Shown in pieces: positions 1 to 8,970 of a DNA stretch of 64,000 nt. A program made the position numbers and the translations under genes. The notes beneath the pieces were generated by a model. The model did not search any database and was not told the DNA's origin. It was given only the letters and a program-made list of their open reading frames with translations. Numbering within the stretch: the stretch's first letter is position 1; each line of letters opens with the position of its first letter. Origin of the DNA: Myxococcus hansupus (GTDB lineage: Bacteria; Myxococcota; Myxococcia; Myxococcales; Myxococcaceae); contig NZ_CP012109.1 in NCBI RefSeq assembly GCF_000280925.3, forward strand, positions 1,612,001 to 1,676,000. The letters are read 5' to 3'.

Positions 1-1
1 C

Positions 2-1078
2 AAGACGGTGTCGGTGCCCGTGCTGGTTCAAGCGGGGACGCATCCCTCCGTCATCGCGGTGCCGGTGGGCTATGGCCGCACGCACGCGGGCCGCGTGGCG
101 AACAGCATTGGCGTCAACGTGTACCCGCTGACGGCGGTGAGAGAAGGGCGCGCGCGCCACGCGGTGCCAGGCGTCACGGTGGCGGCCACGGGTGAGCAGC
201 AGCCGCTGGCGCTCACGCAGACGCATCACCGGCTGGAGGGACGCCCGCACGTGCGAGAGGCGGAGCTGGCCGCGTTCCTGGCCAACCCGCGCGCGGGCAA
301 CGAGGTGCAGGCGGGCCACGGTGGGGGAGGGCACTCGCTCTCCATGTGGTCCGGCCATGAGTACAACGGTCACCGCTGGGCGATGGCGGTGGACCTGAGC
401 GCGTGCACGGGGTGCTCGGCCTGCGTCGTGTCGTGCCAGGCGGAGAACAACATCCCCAGCGTGGGCCGCGACGAGGTGCTGCGTCGGCGCGAGATGCACT
501 GGATGCGCATCGACCGGTACTACCAGGGCGACGAGGCCAATCCCCAGGTCGTCCACCAGCCGATGATGTGCCAGCACTGCGAGAACGCGCCGTGCGAGAC
601 GGTGTGCCCGGTGCTGGCCACGGTGCACTCCAGCGAGGGGCTCAACCAGCAGGTCTACAACCGCTGCGTGGGGACGCGGTACTGCGCGAACAACTGCCCC
701 ACCAAGGTCCGCCGCTTCAACTGGTTCGACTACCCGCACGACGAGCCGCTGGAGCGGATGGTCCTCAACCCGGACGTGGTGGTGCGCAGCCGGGGCGTCA
801 TGGAGAAGTGCTCGCTGTGCGTGCAGCGCATCCAGGAGACCAAGGCCGTGGCGAACCGCGAGGGCCGCCCGCTGCGCGACGGTGAAATCCAGACGGCGTG
901 TCAGCAGAGCTGCCCCGCGAAGGCCATCCACTTCGGTGACGTGAATGACCCTGACAGTCAGGTGGCGCGGCTCGCGAAGGACGGACGGGCGTTCCGGTTG
1001 CTCGAGGAGCTGAACATCGGGTCGTCCATCACCTACCTCACGAAGATTCGGAACACCGGATCGGGAAGCGGCACATGA
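2..1078 (+). CDS. actB: Alternative complex III subunit ActB, C-terminal part (5' truncated by window edge)
   Basis: This is the iron-sulfur end of the large periplasmic subunit of alternative complex III, a quinol:cytochrome c oxidoreductase. The frame is open to the first base, so the molybdopterin-oxidoreductase-like N-terminal domain lies outside the window and the GTG at 8 is not the real start. Four cysteine groups of a ferredoxin-like domain are visible: [11 protein letters not shown] near 404-436, [13 protein letters not shown] near 571-609, [11 protein letters not shown] near 664-696, and CSLC near 808 paired with CQQSC near 899. These would bind four FeS clusters that carry electrons towards the haem subunits. 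The stop overlaps the actC start (ATGA at 1075), so the subunits are translationally coupled. The family call is secure from the motifs and the actC-F genes that follow. Confidence 0.93.
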   Translation, partial: KTVSVPVLVQAGTHPSVIAVPVGYGRTHAGRVANSIGVNVYPLTAVREGRARHAVPGVTVAATGEQQPLALTQTHHRLEGRPHVREAELAAFLANPRAGNEVQAGHGGGGHSLSMWSGHEYNGHRWAMAVDLSACTGCSACVVSCQAENNIPSVGRDEVLRRREMHWMRIDRYYQGDEANPQVVHQPMMCQHCENAPCETVCPVLATVHSSEGLNQQVYNRCVGTRYCANNCPTKVRRFNWFDYPHDEPLERMVLNPDVVVRSRGVMEKCSLCVQRIQETKAVANREGRPLRDGEIQTACQQSCPAKAIHFGDVNDPDSQVARLAKDGRAFRLLEELNIGSSITYLTKIRNTGSGSGT

Positions 1079-2549
1079 GCCATCAACATCTGTCCTCGCT
1101 GCGCGTGCCGCTCGTCACCGAGCCGCGCACCCTGGGCCAGCTCACCGAGGAAATCTGCGCCCCCATGGAGCGGCCTCCCACGTGGAAGTGGTGGGTGGCC
1201 TTCGGCATCGCGGTGGCCGTGCTTGGCACGGGCGCCGGCATCGTCGGCTACCAGGTGGCGACGGGCATCGGCGTGTGGGGCCTCAACAAGACGATTGGCT
1301 GGGCCTTCGACATCACCAACTTCGTGTTCTGGGTGGGCATTGGCCACGCCGGCACGCTCATCTCCGCCATCCTCTTCCTCTTCCGTCAGAAGTGGCGCAC
1401 CAGCATCAACCGCGCGGCGGAGGCGATGACGCTGTTCGCCGTGATGTGCGCGGCGCTCTTCCCCGTCATCCACATGGGGCGGCCCTGGCTGGCCTTCTGG
1501 GTGCTGCCGTATCCGAACGACCGCGGCAGCCTGTGGGTGAACTTCCGCTCGCCGCTCTTGTGGGACGTGTTCGCCATCTCCACGTATTTCACCGTGTCGG
1601 CGGTGTTCTGGTACGTGGGCCTGATTCCGGACCTGGCCACCGTGCGCGACAGGGCGAAGGCGGGGATTCGCAAGGCCGTCTTCAAGGTGATGTCGCTGGG
1701 GTGGACGGGCTCGCACCGGACGTGGAGCCGCTACGAGACGGTGTACCTGCTGCTCGCGGGGCTGGCCACGCCGCTGGTGCTCAGCGTGCACACCATCGTC
1801 TCCATGGACTTCGCCACGTCGGTCATCCCCGGCTGGCACACCACCATCTTCCCGCCGTACTTCGTCGCGGGCGCGGTGTTCAGCGGCTTCGCCATGGTGC
1901 TGACGCTGATGATCATCACCCGCGTGGTGCTGGGCTACGAGCACCTCATCACCCTGCGCCACCTGGAGAACATGACGAAAATCATCATCGTCACGGGTGG
2001 GCTGGTGTCGCTGGCGTACGCGACGGAGTTCTTCATCGCCTGGTACTCGGGCAACCCCTACGAGCGCTTCGCCTTCATGAACCGCGCCTTCGGGCCCTAC
2101 GCCTGGGCGTATTGGATCATGGTGACGTGCAACGTGGTGTCGCCGCACCTCTTCTGGTTCAAGAAGATTCGCACCTCGCCCGCGGCCATCTTCGTCCTGT
2201 CGTTGGTCATCAACGTGGGCATGTGGTTCGAGCGCTTTGTCATCATCGTCACGAGCCTCCACCGCGACTTCCTGCCGTCGAGCTGGGCCATGTACACGCC
2301 GACGATGGTGGAGGTGGGCACCTTCATCGGGACGTTCGGCCTCTTCTTCACGCTGTTCCTGCTCTTCGTCCGCGTGCTGCCCATCATCTCCATCGGCGAG
2401 GTGAAGAGCGTGCTGGGCTTCGCTCGCGACGGTCATGCCGCGCCACCGCACTCGCCCGCGAAGCCGGTCGCCGAGGAGCCGCACCCCGTGGCCCACCGGC
2501 CCGTCGCGGCGGTGCCGCTGGCCATCGTCACCCGAAAGGACGCACCTGT

Positions 2550-2553
<4 letters not shown>
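1075..2553 (+). CDS. actC: Alternative complex III subunit ActC (NrfD/PsrC-like quinol-binding membrane protein)
   Basis: A 492-residue polytopic membrane protein with about ten hydrophobic segments, the layout of the NrfD/PsrC family to which ActC belongs. In alternative complex III, ActC holds a quinol site and sits next to ActB on the periplasmic side. The N-terminus (about 40 residues) is soluble, the first helix starts near residue 40, and the last helix is followed by a Pro/Ala/His-rich cytoplasmic tail of about 50 residues. The ATG at 1075 overlaps the actB stop by four bases and the gene's own stop overlaps the actD start at 2550. Order, length and spacing all fit an act operon. Confidence 0.93.
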
Positions 2554-3070
<517 letters not shown>

Positions 3071-3074
<4 letters not shown>

Positions 3075-3640
3075 GAGGGCTGCACCTGGGCGTGGTGGTT
3101 CTGAGTCTGACCGTCGTGGGCTGCGAGCAGGACGAGACGCGGCCCAACTTCGAGTACGCACCGGACATGGTGTCCTCCGTGCCGTACGACACCTTCGCGG
3201 CGAACCCCGTCACCGTGGACGGCAAGACGCTGCTGGCGCCGGTGAAGGGCACGGTTCCGCGAGGGCACCAGCCGCTGCACCTTGCAGCGGGGCCGGAGGA
3301 GGCTGCGAGGGCAGGGCGGGAGCTCCAGAATCCCTATCCCGCGTCGCCGGAGGTCCTGGCCCGGGGGAAGGTGACCTTCTCGCGGTACTGCGGTCCGTGT
3401 CACGGCCCGGAAGGGTTGGGCGACGGGCTCGTCACGGCGCGCTTCCCGATGCCGCCCTCGTTGTTGGCGGAGCGCGCGAAGCAGCTCCCGGACGGGCAGG
3501 TGTTCCACATCATCACCCACGGGCAGGGGCTGATGCCGCCCCATGGCTCGCAGGTGGCGCCGGAGGACCGGTGGAAGATTGTCCACTACGTCCGGACCTT
3601 GCAGGACCCCGCGCGGACGGCGCGGAAGGACGTGCCATGA
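3071..3640 (+). CDS. actE: Alternative complex III subunit ActE, monohaem cytochrome c lipoprotein
   Basis: A 189-residue c-type cytochrome made as a lipoprotein. A short hydrophobic N-terminus ends in a lipobox-like VVGC at residues 15-18. One haem c site, CGPCH, lies at residues 107-111, and a likely distal methionine is in the GLMPP stretch near residue 155. In alternative complex III this subunit takes electrons from the FeS/haem chain and hands them to a soluble or oxidase-bound acceptor. The GTG start at 3071 overlaps the actD stop by four bases and the stop overlaps actF. Confidence 0.92.
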
Positions 3641-4833
3641 GCGCTGAGACGCATGACGAACCCGCCGCGTTGACGAGCGGCTTCGAGGTCCCTCCCGCCG
3701 TGCACCGCGCGGCGCAGGTGCTGGCCGGCGTGGGCCTGGGCATCCTGGTGGCGGGGCTGGCCATCGCCCGCGAGCGCGCCCTGGCGAGCCTGCTCACCAG
3801 CGGCTTCTACTTCCTCTGCCTGGGCCTGGGCGGCGCGGTGTTCTTGGCGCTGATGTACGTGGCGAACGCGGGCTGGTTCACCGTGTTCAAGCGCGTCCCC
3901 GAGGCCTTCGCGGCCTATGTGCCCTGGGGCGCGGTGTCCATCCTGGCGCTGTTGCCCTTCGTGGCCTCGCTGTATCCGTGGGCGAAGCCCGGCGTCATGG
4001 AGACGGACCACCTGCTGCACGAGAAGGCCGCGTTCCTCAACGTGCCGTTCTTCGCGGTGCGCATGGTGGTGATGCTGGCGCTGTGGACGGGCTTCACGTG
4101 GATGTTGCGGCGCATCTCGTTGCGGCAGGACGCGGAGCGCTCGCCGGAGCTGGCGGGGCGCAACGTGAGGGTGTCGGCGCTGTTCCTGGTGGTCTTCGCG
4201 CTGACCTTCTGCCTGGCCGCGTTCGATTGGCTGATGACCCTGGAGCCGCACTGGTTCAGCACCATCTACGCGCTCTACAACTTCGCGGGCCTGCTCAGCT
4301 CCACGGTGTGTGCGATGACGGTCGCGGCGATTCTGCTCCACCGCGCGGGGGCGCTGCCTCAACTCAACACCAGCCATCTACACGATTTGGGCAAGCTGAT
4401 GTTTGCCTTCGCCACGTTGTGGGCCTACCTGTGGTTCTCGCAATACCTGCTCATCTGGTACGCGAACATTCCGGAGGAGACCGTCTACTTCATCACCCGG
4501 ACGCACGGGACGTGGGCGGTGGCCTTCTATGCGAACGTCGTCCTCAACTGGGCGCTGCCCTTCGTGTTGCTGTTGCCTCGGCCCGCGAAGCGCAATCCGT
4601 CGCACCTGCTGCGCGTGGCGGCCATCCTCCTGGTGGGTCGCTGGTTGGACCTGTACCTGATGGTGGTGCCGGGTGGTCAGCCCGACGGTGTGGCCCTGGG
4701 TGTGTTCGAGCTGGCCGGCTTCGTGGGAATGGCGGCGCTCTTCACGCTGGCGGTGACGCGGACTGTGCGCTCCACGCCAATGGTACCGGTGGGGGACCCG
4801 TACCTCGTGGAGAGCCTGCACCACCACACCTGA
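3637..4833 (+). CDS. actF: Alternative complex III subunit ActF
   Basis: A 398-residue membrane protein with about ten hydrophobic segments, starting at the ATG that overlaps the actE stop. ActF is the second NrfD-like scaffold subunit of alternative complex III. Features I associate with the family are the short loop with ETDHLLHEK, the LAAFDWLMTLEPHWFSTIYA stretch, and the aromatic-rich helix containing LWFSQYLLIWYANIPEE. It is the last act gene here. A strong hairpin follows, and no haem-copper oxidase genes follow it directly, unlike in many act operons. Confidence 0.92.
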   Translation: MSAETHDEPAALTSGFEVPPAVHRAAQVLAGVGLGILVAGLAIARERALASLLTSGFYFLCLGLGGAVFLALMYVANAGWFTVFKRVPEAFAAYVPWGAVSILALLPFVASLYPWAKPGVMETDHLLHEKAAFLNVPFFAVRMVVMLALWTGFTWMLRRISLRQDAERSPELAGRNVRVSALFLVVFALTFCLAAFDWLMTLEPHWFSTIYALYNFAGLLSSTVCAMTVAAILLHRAGALPQLNTSHLHDLGKLMFAFATLWAYLWFSQYLLIWYANIPEETVYFITRTHGTWAVAFYANVVLNWALPFVLLLPRPAKRNPSHLLRVAAILLVGRWLDLYLMVVPGGQPDGVALGVFELAGFVGMAALFTLAVTRTVRSTPMVPVGDPYLVESLHHHT

Positions 4834-4850
4834 GCTGGGTTTGAAGAAAA

Positions 4851-4936
4851 GGGAGCGGTGGATGCCTCGATGGCGGGGCCTCCCCGGAAGCCCGCTCCCC
4901 AACGCGACGCCGCCCGTCCTCCTCGACGGGCGGCGT
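4851..4936 (+). terminator. Hairpin pair closing the act operon
   Basis: Two inverted repeats lie just after actF. The first pairs GGGAGCGG (4851-4858) with CCGCTCCC (4892-4899), with a smaller GGGG/CCCC helix inside. The second is a perfect 12-bp stem, ACGCCGCCCGTC (4907-4918) with GACGGGCGGCGT (4925-4936), and a 6-base loop. No long T run follows, which is common in high-GC genomes. The hairpins separate actF from the convergent peptidase gene and could terminate from both sides. Confidence 0.65.
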
Positions 4937-5057
4937 TGCCCTTTGGGATGAGCGTTCACGCGGAGGGGGTTCTGCTGTTCCTCCGGACCAAGGCTCAAAA
5001 GGGGCGACGCTGGCTGAAGGTCTCGTCGCTGTTCGCGGCGGCGGTGCCCGATAGGCG

Positions 5058-6035
5058 CTACGGCGTTTGGGGGGGCTGGGCGCGAATGGTGGGCCTGGCC
5101 TGTCTGCTGACGGCTCGATCGACGAAGCCGTCCTGGTCACTACCTCGGGCGGGGGCGACTGGCGGAGGAGTGAACGTCACCCCGTGGTTGCGGAAGTGGT
5201 ACGACCTGTTGCGGTGTCTGCCCTCCCTTGGGGCCATCATCAGTCCATTGGTACCCTCGCGCCGCAGCGTAATCGGGACGCCTCCGTTCGGGTCGTTTGC
5301 TCTGTACGTACCGTCCTCGTTCTTTCCGGTGAGGGTGATCCAATGGTCCGGAGTGCCACTTAGAGATCTCCCTTGGGTGCCACCGTAGCGCACGCCAATC
5401 GCTACAGGCCGCTTCTCATCTAGCTCTCGGTCGATCTGAGCAATGGTGAGGTTGTCGAGCCTGTTAGCGGTAATTTCTGGAGAGCCTCCCAAGATGCCAG
5501 TCGTCTTGGGAAAGAACACACTGTTGCCACTGTATCCCTTGTTGTTATCGAGGTACTCATCCATCTGCTGAGGAGTGATGGTCCGGCCACTCAACTGGCT
5601 GAGGGCCATGGCCACTGAAGTGATAGCGCAGCCATGGGTTCCGATGCTTGGGATATCGGAGCCTCGTTCGGCGGGCCCTGTCCCTCCCAGCCGACGCGTA
5701 CCCCACGCCGGATCGCCCTGATTGAAGAGCGGCACTCCGTCTTGGCTATTGTAGGTCCTGCTCGGAGAGACCGGGTCCCTCCAAATTCGTGGGGTGCTAC
5801 CAGTACTTGGTGATTCAGCGGGAGTGAACGTGTCCCTCGTGAACAGGGGCGCCGCACGCTGAGGTGGAGTCTGTGTCTGGCTGGCCTGAGTGCCCTGAGT
5901 TTGAGAGGGGCGTCCCGTAACGGCCTGATTCGAGCCACGGTTGATAGTGGGCTGAGCCTGTGGGGCGGTTCTTGCGCTGTACGTGCGGGCAAGCCCTGTC
6001 AGCATGTCGTTCGCTCTTGTTAGGTAGCTCCGCAT
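5058..6035 (-). CDS. C39-like papain-fold cysteine peptidase domain protein
   Basis: About 325 residues. The first 100 residues are Thr/Gln/Pro-rich and low in complexity. The rest looks like a C39_2 papain-fold domain: NQGDPAWG with Gln106 as a possible oxyanion residue, the catalytic-type Cys136 in GTHGCAIT, His231 in PDHWITL and Asp248 in ANDPN. No signal peptide is visible. The frame is open back to 6251, but the upstream 72 codons look non-coding. The ATG at 6035 gives the N-terminus MRSYLTRAND, and I chose it on that basis. GC content and codon use are visibly lower than in the neighbours, which suggests recent acquisition. The substrate is unknown. It may cleave peptides or act as a secreted effector by another route. 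Confidence 0.72.
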   Translation of the reverse strand: MRSYLTRANDMLTGLARTYSARTAPQAQPTINRGSNQAVTGRPSQTQGTQASQTQTPPQRAAPLFTRDTFTPAESPSTGSTPRIWRDPVSPSRTYNSQDGVPLFNQGDPAWGTRRLGGTGPAERGSDIPSIGTHGCAITSVAMALSQLSGRTITPQQMDEYLDNNKGYSGNSVFFPKTTGILGGSPEITANRLDNLTIAQIDRELDEKRPVAIGVRYGGTQGRSLSGTPDHWITLTGKNEDGTYRANDPNGGVPITLRREGTNGLMMAPREGRHRNRSYHFRNHGVTFTPPPVAPARGSDQDGFVDRAVSRQARPTIRAQPPQTP

Positions 6036-6433
6036 GTGTACCCCATGTCCGGCGGGAGTCGTTGATGTGTGGCTTGTGCTGGTAGGTTTCCTCTCTACTT
6101 CAATGGATTTGTGCTTTGAGTTGCAAGCTTCCGCGGTGTGGTAAGGTTCAGGATTGGAAGGAACGAGGCGGGCGGCTCTCGTTCTGATGCTTGAATTGTT
6201 GGGGTGTTTGCTTGTGATTTTCGCTCGGGATGACAGGCCTGTTGATGCCACTCCATTCGTGCGTGTGGGGTTCGATATGGAGTGAAGCTCGCTCCTGATG
6301 ACGCGTTCTCAGATGGGGTGGTGCAGAGCGTCATGAGGCAGCTTCCCCTCTTCGTTGCTGCCCTCGCGTCATGCCGTCTTGGGAGGTGTGCCGGGCGGCG
6401 TTGCCCTTTCCTGGGCAGAGGGTAGGGTGCCTC
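6036..6433. other. Divergent intergenic region, low GC, no gene seen
   Basis: About 400 bases lie between the divergent starts of the C39-like gene and the Gfo/Idh/MocA gene. Composition is clearly less GC-rich than the window average, especially at 6060-6300. I found no convincing gene, hairpin or consensus promoter. It must carry promoters for both genes. Confidence 0.4.
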
Positions 6434-7507
6434 ATGGCCTATTCCTCCCCTGGACGCGCACCCCTCCGAGTGGCCTTGCTGGGCTACGGCATCGCAGGCA
6501 GGCACATCCACTCGCCGCTGATTCAAGGTGTGGAGGGACTGGTGCTCCAGGTCGTGGCCTCACGGCAGGAAGAGGCCGTGCGCTCGACGCTGCCGCACGT
6601 CACCCGCTGTGACTCGCATGAGGCCGGGGCGACGCACCCCGACGTGGACCTGGTCGTCATCGCCACGGCGAATGACCTGCACGCGCCGCTGGCGGAGGCC
6701 GCCCTCAAGGCGGGAAAGCACGTCGTCGTCGACAAGCCCTTCACCATCACCCTGGCAGAAGCCCGCGCGTTGCGCGCCCTGGCGGAGTCGCGGGGCCTGC
6801 TCCTCTCCGTGTTCCACAACCGGCGTTGGGACACCGACTTCCAGGCGCTGAAGGCGTTGCTGGCGGAAGGGACGCTGGGCCACGTCGCGCATGTCGAGTC
6901 GCGCTTCGACCGGTTTCGCCCCGAGGTCCGCGCGCAGTGGCGGGAGCAGGTGGTTCCAGGCGCGGGCGTGTGGTTCGACCTGGGGCCGCATCTGGTCGAC
7001 CAGGCGCTGCACCTGTTCGGGTTGCCGGAGGCGGTGTCCGGCACCCGCGCGGCGCTGCGAGAAGGCGCCTTCGTGGATGACTGGTTCCAGTACACGCTCG
7101 CTTATCCCCGGCGGCGGGTGGTGCTCCAGGCCTCCATGCTCATCGCGGCGATGACGCCTCGCTTCGCCGTGCATGGCTCACGAGGCTCGTGGCTCACCGT
7201 GGGGCGCGATCAGCAGGTTCCTCGCCTGGTGATGGGCGGTCCACCGGAAGGCCTGGCCTGGCACGGGGCCTCGTCACCTGCACAGGACGGCGCGCCCACC
7301 GTCGCATCGGCGGGTGACTATCGGCAGTACTACGCCGGCATCCGGGATGCCCTGCTGGGAGGCGCACGCAATCCCGTGACGCCCATCCAGGCCGTGGCCG
7401 TCCAGGCTGTTTTGGAGGCGGGCATCGAGGCACAGGCGAGTGGCCATGCCCAACCGCTGGCGCTCACGGATTCGGAGCGCGCCGCTTTCGAAGCCGGCGT
7501 GGATTGA
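6434..7507 (+). CDS. Gfo/Idh/MocA family NAD(P)-dependent oxidoreductase
   Basis: A 357-residue dehydrogenase of the glucose-fructose oxidoreductase/inositol dehydrogenase family. The Rossmann motif GYGIAGRH lies near residue 17, and the EKP-type catalytic motif appears as HVVVDKPFTIT near residue 98, with the lysine that contacts substrate and cofactor. The conserved GVWFDLGPHLVDQAL segment carries the family histidine. Overall it resembles the YdgJ branch. The ATG at 6434 is preceded by a GAGGGTAGGG purine stretch. The frame extends 21 codons upstream, but those residues are not family-like. The sugar or polyol substrate cannot be read from the sequence. Confidence 0.9.
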   Translation: MAYSSPGRAPLRVALLGYGIAGRHIHSPLIQGVEGLVLQVVASRQEEAVRSTLPHVTRCDSHEAGATHPDVDLVVIATANDLHAPLAEAALKAGKHVVVDKPFTITLAEARALRALAESRGLLLSVFHNRRWDTDFQALKALLAEGTLGHVAHVESRFDRFRPEVRAQWREQVVPGAGVWFDLGPHLVDQALHLFGLPEAVSGTRAALREGAFVDDWFQYTLAYPRRRVVLQASMLIAAMTPRFAVHGSRGSWLTVGRDQQVPRLVMGGPPEGLAWHGASSPAQDGAPTVASAGDYRQYYAGIRDALLGGARNPVTPIQAVAVQAVLEAGIEAQASGHAQPLALTDSERAAFEAGVD

Positions 7508-7575
7508 TTCGCACGGCTTCGTCAATGCAGTTCCACGGGTGCGGAGCCGTATGTCCGCCATGGGGAAGCGATGGG

Positions 7576-7604
7576 TTGACATTGCAATCCGCGCAATCGC
7601 TTAT
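7576..7604 (+). promoter_or_regulatory. Candidate sigma-70 promoter with inverted repeat, upstream of the S1-like gene
   Basis: A perfect -35 box TTGACA (7576-7581) is followed after 17 bases by a weak -10 GCTTAT (7599-7604). An inverted repeat ATTGC (7581-7585) / GCAAT (7593-7597) lies in the spacer and could be a regulator site. The placement about 40-50 bases before the start of the trypsin-fold lipoprotein gene is reasonable. The weak -10 lowers confidence. Confidence 0.4.
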
Positions 7605-7641
7605 CTGCGAATAGAAGCGGCTTGGCCCATCCCTCTCCAAA

Positions 7642-8793
7642 GTGAGTCTGGAAATGATTTCAAGCGCAGCGAAGGTCCATTGGTCTCTCGCCAGTACGTT
7701 GTTCCTGTCTATCGGATGTGGACCTGACGTCGTGGAGACGGAGCGCTCGGAAGGGCCTGTCGCGGCCAGCGAGCAGTCCATCGTAGGCGGGACGCTGACG
7801 TCCTCCATGGCGGACAATCCGTGGCAAGTCTCTCTTCGACTCAACGGAGCCACATTTTGTGGTGGCGTGATCCTCAACGAGAACTGGATCCTGACGGCCG
7901 GGTATTGTTTTTACGGGTATGCCAATGACCCCGTCTCCGTGGTCGCAGGCTCTCCCTGGCGCCTGGGCACCGAAGGCCAGCACCGGGGAGTCGCCCACGT
8001 TTTCGACCATCCCGCTTTCGTCCATGACCCCCGGGCGAACGACCTCACGCTGCTCCGCCTGGATGCTCCGCTGGATTTGGGGGGTCCACACGCAAAGGCC
8101 ATCAGCCGCCTCTCGGCCGCAGATGGGCTCGCGGGACTCCCGAACATCGGCGATACCGCGCGGATCTCGGGCTATGGGTACCTCGCCTACCCGAGTCAGG
8201 GCTCCCCCTCCACGGGGCTGCGAACCTTGGACGTCAGTGTCGTCAACAACAGCGCGGGGCAGGCTTACTATCCTCCCGGCATGGGCCCCACGGCTGCGCA
8301 AATCGTTGCGGCGGTTCCGGGTGGGGGCCCGTGCCAGAATGACGCTGGGGGACCGCTCACGGTCCTCAAGGACGGGACGCGTGTCCTGGCGGGGATTATC
8401 AGCTTGGACCATGGCTGTGGCGATCCGCTCTATCCAGGCGTCTACACCCGTGTCTCCTCCTACGAGGAGTGGATCGATTCGGTGGCGGGCAAGACCCTGT
8501 TCTTCCAGGCGGGCATCAACAATGCCGTGGGACCTGGCCCCGTTTTCAGTTTCAACGTTCCGCCAGGGGCTCCCGCCCTCGAGGTCTTCCTCAGTCAGGG
8601 ATTCACGACGGGGTTTATCTCGGCTCGCGCGGGCCAGATGCCGACGGATACCGTGAATGACTGCCGCGTCTCCGGAACCCTCGGCAGCCGGGTCTGTCGG
8701 GTCAACCGTCCCGTCCCTGGCACGTGGTACGTGCGCCTCACGGGAAGGGTCTCGCAGGCGTCATTGAACGTGGTCATTCCCGGGGTGCCCTGA
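7642..8793 (+). CDS. Trypsin-fold (S1) lipoprotein lacking catalytic His and Ser: likely pseudoprotease
   Basis: A 383-residue protein with a hydrophobic N-terminus ending in LSIGC (lipobox-like), then an S1 serine-protease domain, then a C-terminal region of about 90 residues that looks like a pre-peptidase C-terminal (PPC) beta domain. The processing site IVGG is present at residues 47-50. The catalytic triad is broken. The AHC histidine is Tyr88 (LTAGYC), the GDSGG serine is Ala235 (CQNDAGGP), and only the Asp in NDLTLL (Asp134) is kept. The rest of the fold, such as the disulfide cysteines and WQVSL, is intact and there is no frameshift, so this is a maintained protein rather than a dead gene. 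It may bind ligands or inhibitors. The start is GTG 7642. An ATG at 7654 is an equally good start. Confidence 0.85.
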   Translation: MSLEMISSAAKVHWSLASTLFLSIGCGPDVVETERSEGPVAASEQSIVGGTLTSSMADNPWQVSLRLNGATFCGGVILNENWILTAGYCFYGYANDPVSVVAGSPWRLGTEGQHRGVAHVFDHPAFVHDPRANDLTLLRLDAPLDLGGPHAKAISRLSAADGLAGLPNIGDTARISGYGYLAYPSQGSPSTGLRTLDVSVVNNSAGQAYYPPGMGPTAAQIVAAVPGGGPCQNDAGGPLTVLKDGTRVLAGIISLDHGCGDPLYPGVYTRVSSYEEWIDSVAGKTLFFQAGINNAVGPGPVFSFNVPPGAPALEVFLSQGFTTGFISARAGQMPTDTVNDCRVSGTLGSRVCRVNRPVPGTWYVRLTGRVSQASLNVVIPGVP

Positions 8794-8970
8794 CGGGACG
8801 CGCAGGAGTAGGGCTGGGGCTGCACGGGCGCCTCGTGGCGCTCGTCGGCCGGGGGCGGTGCGGCTTGTTCCGCCTTCCGTGCAGGCGCTGCTTGATTCGC
8901 GCCCAAGGGGATGCCTACTCCTAGCGCCGTCGCGGACGCTCCCTGTCCGGCGCGCCCCCCGAGGTAGCCC

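Noticed and set aside
1033..2496. Long minus-strand frame opposite actC
   Set aside because: It is His/Arg/Gln-rich shadow coding opposite a well-supported membrane protein and matches no family.
5140..5388. Short plus-strand frames after actF
   Set aside because: They overlap the C39-like gene and lack ribosome sites and protein-like composition.
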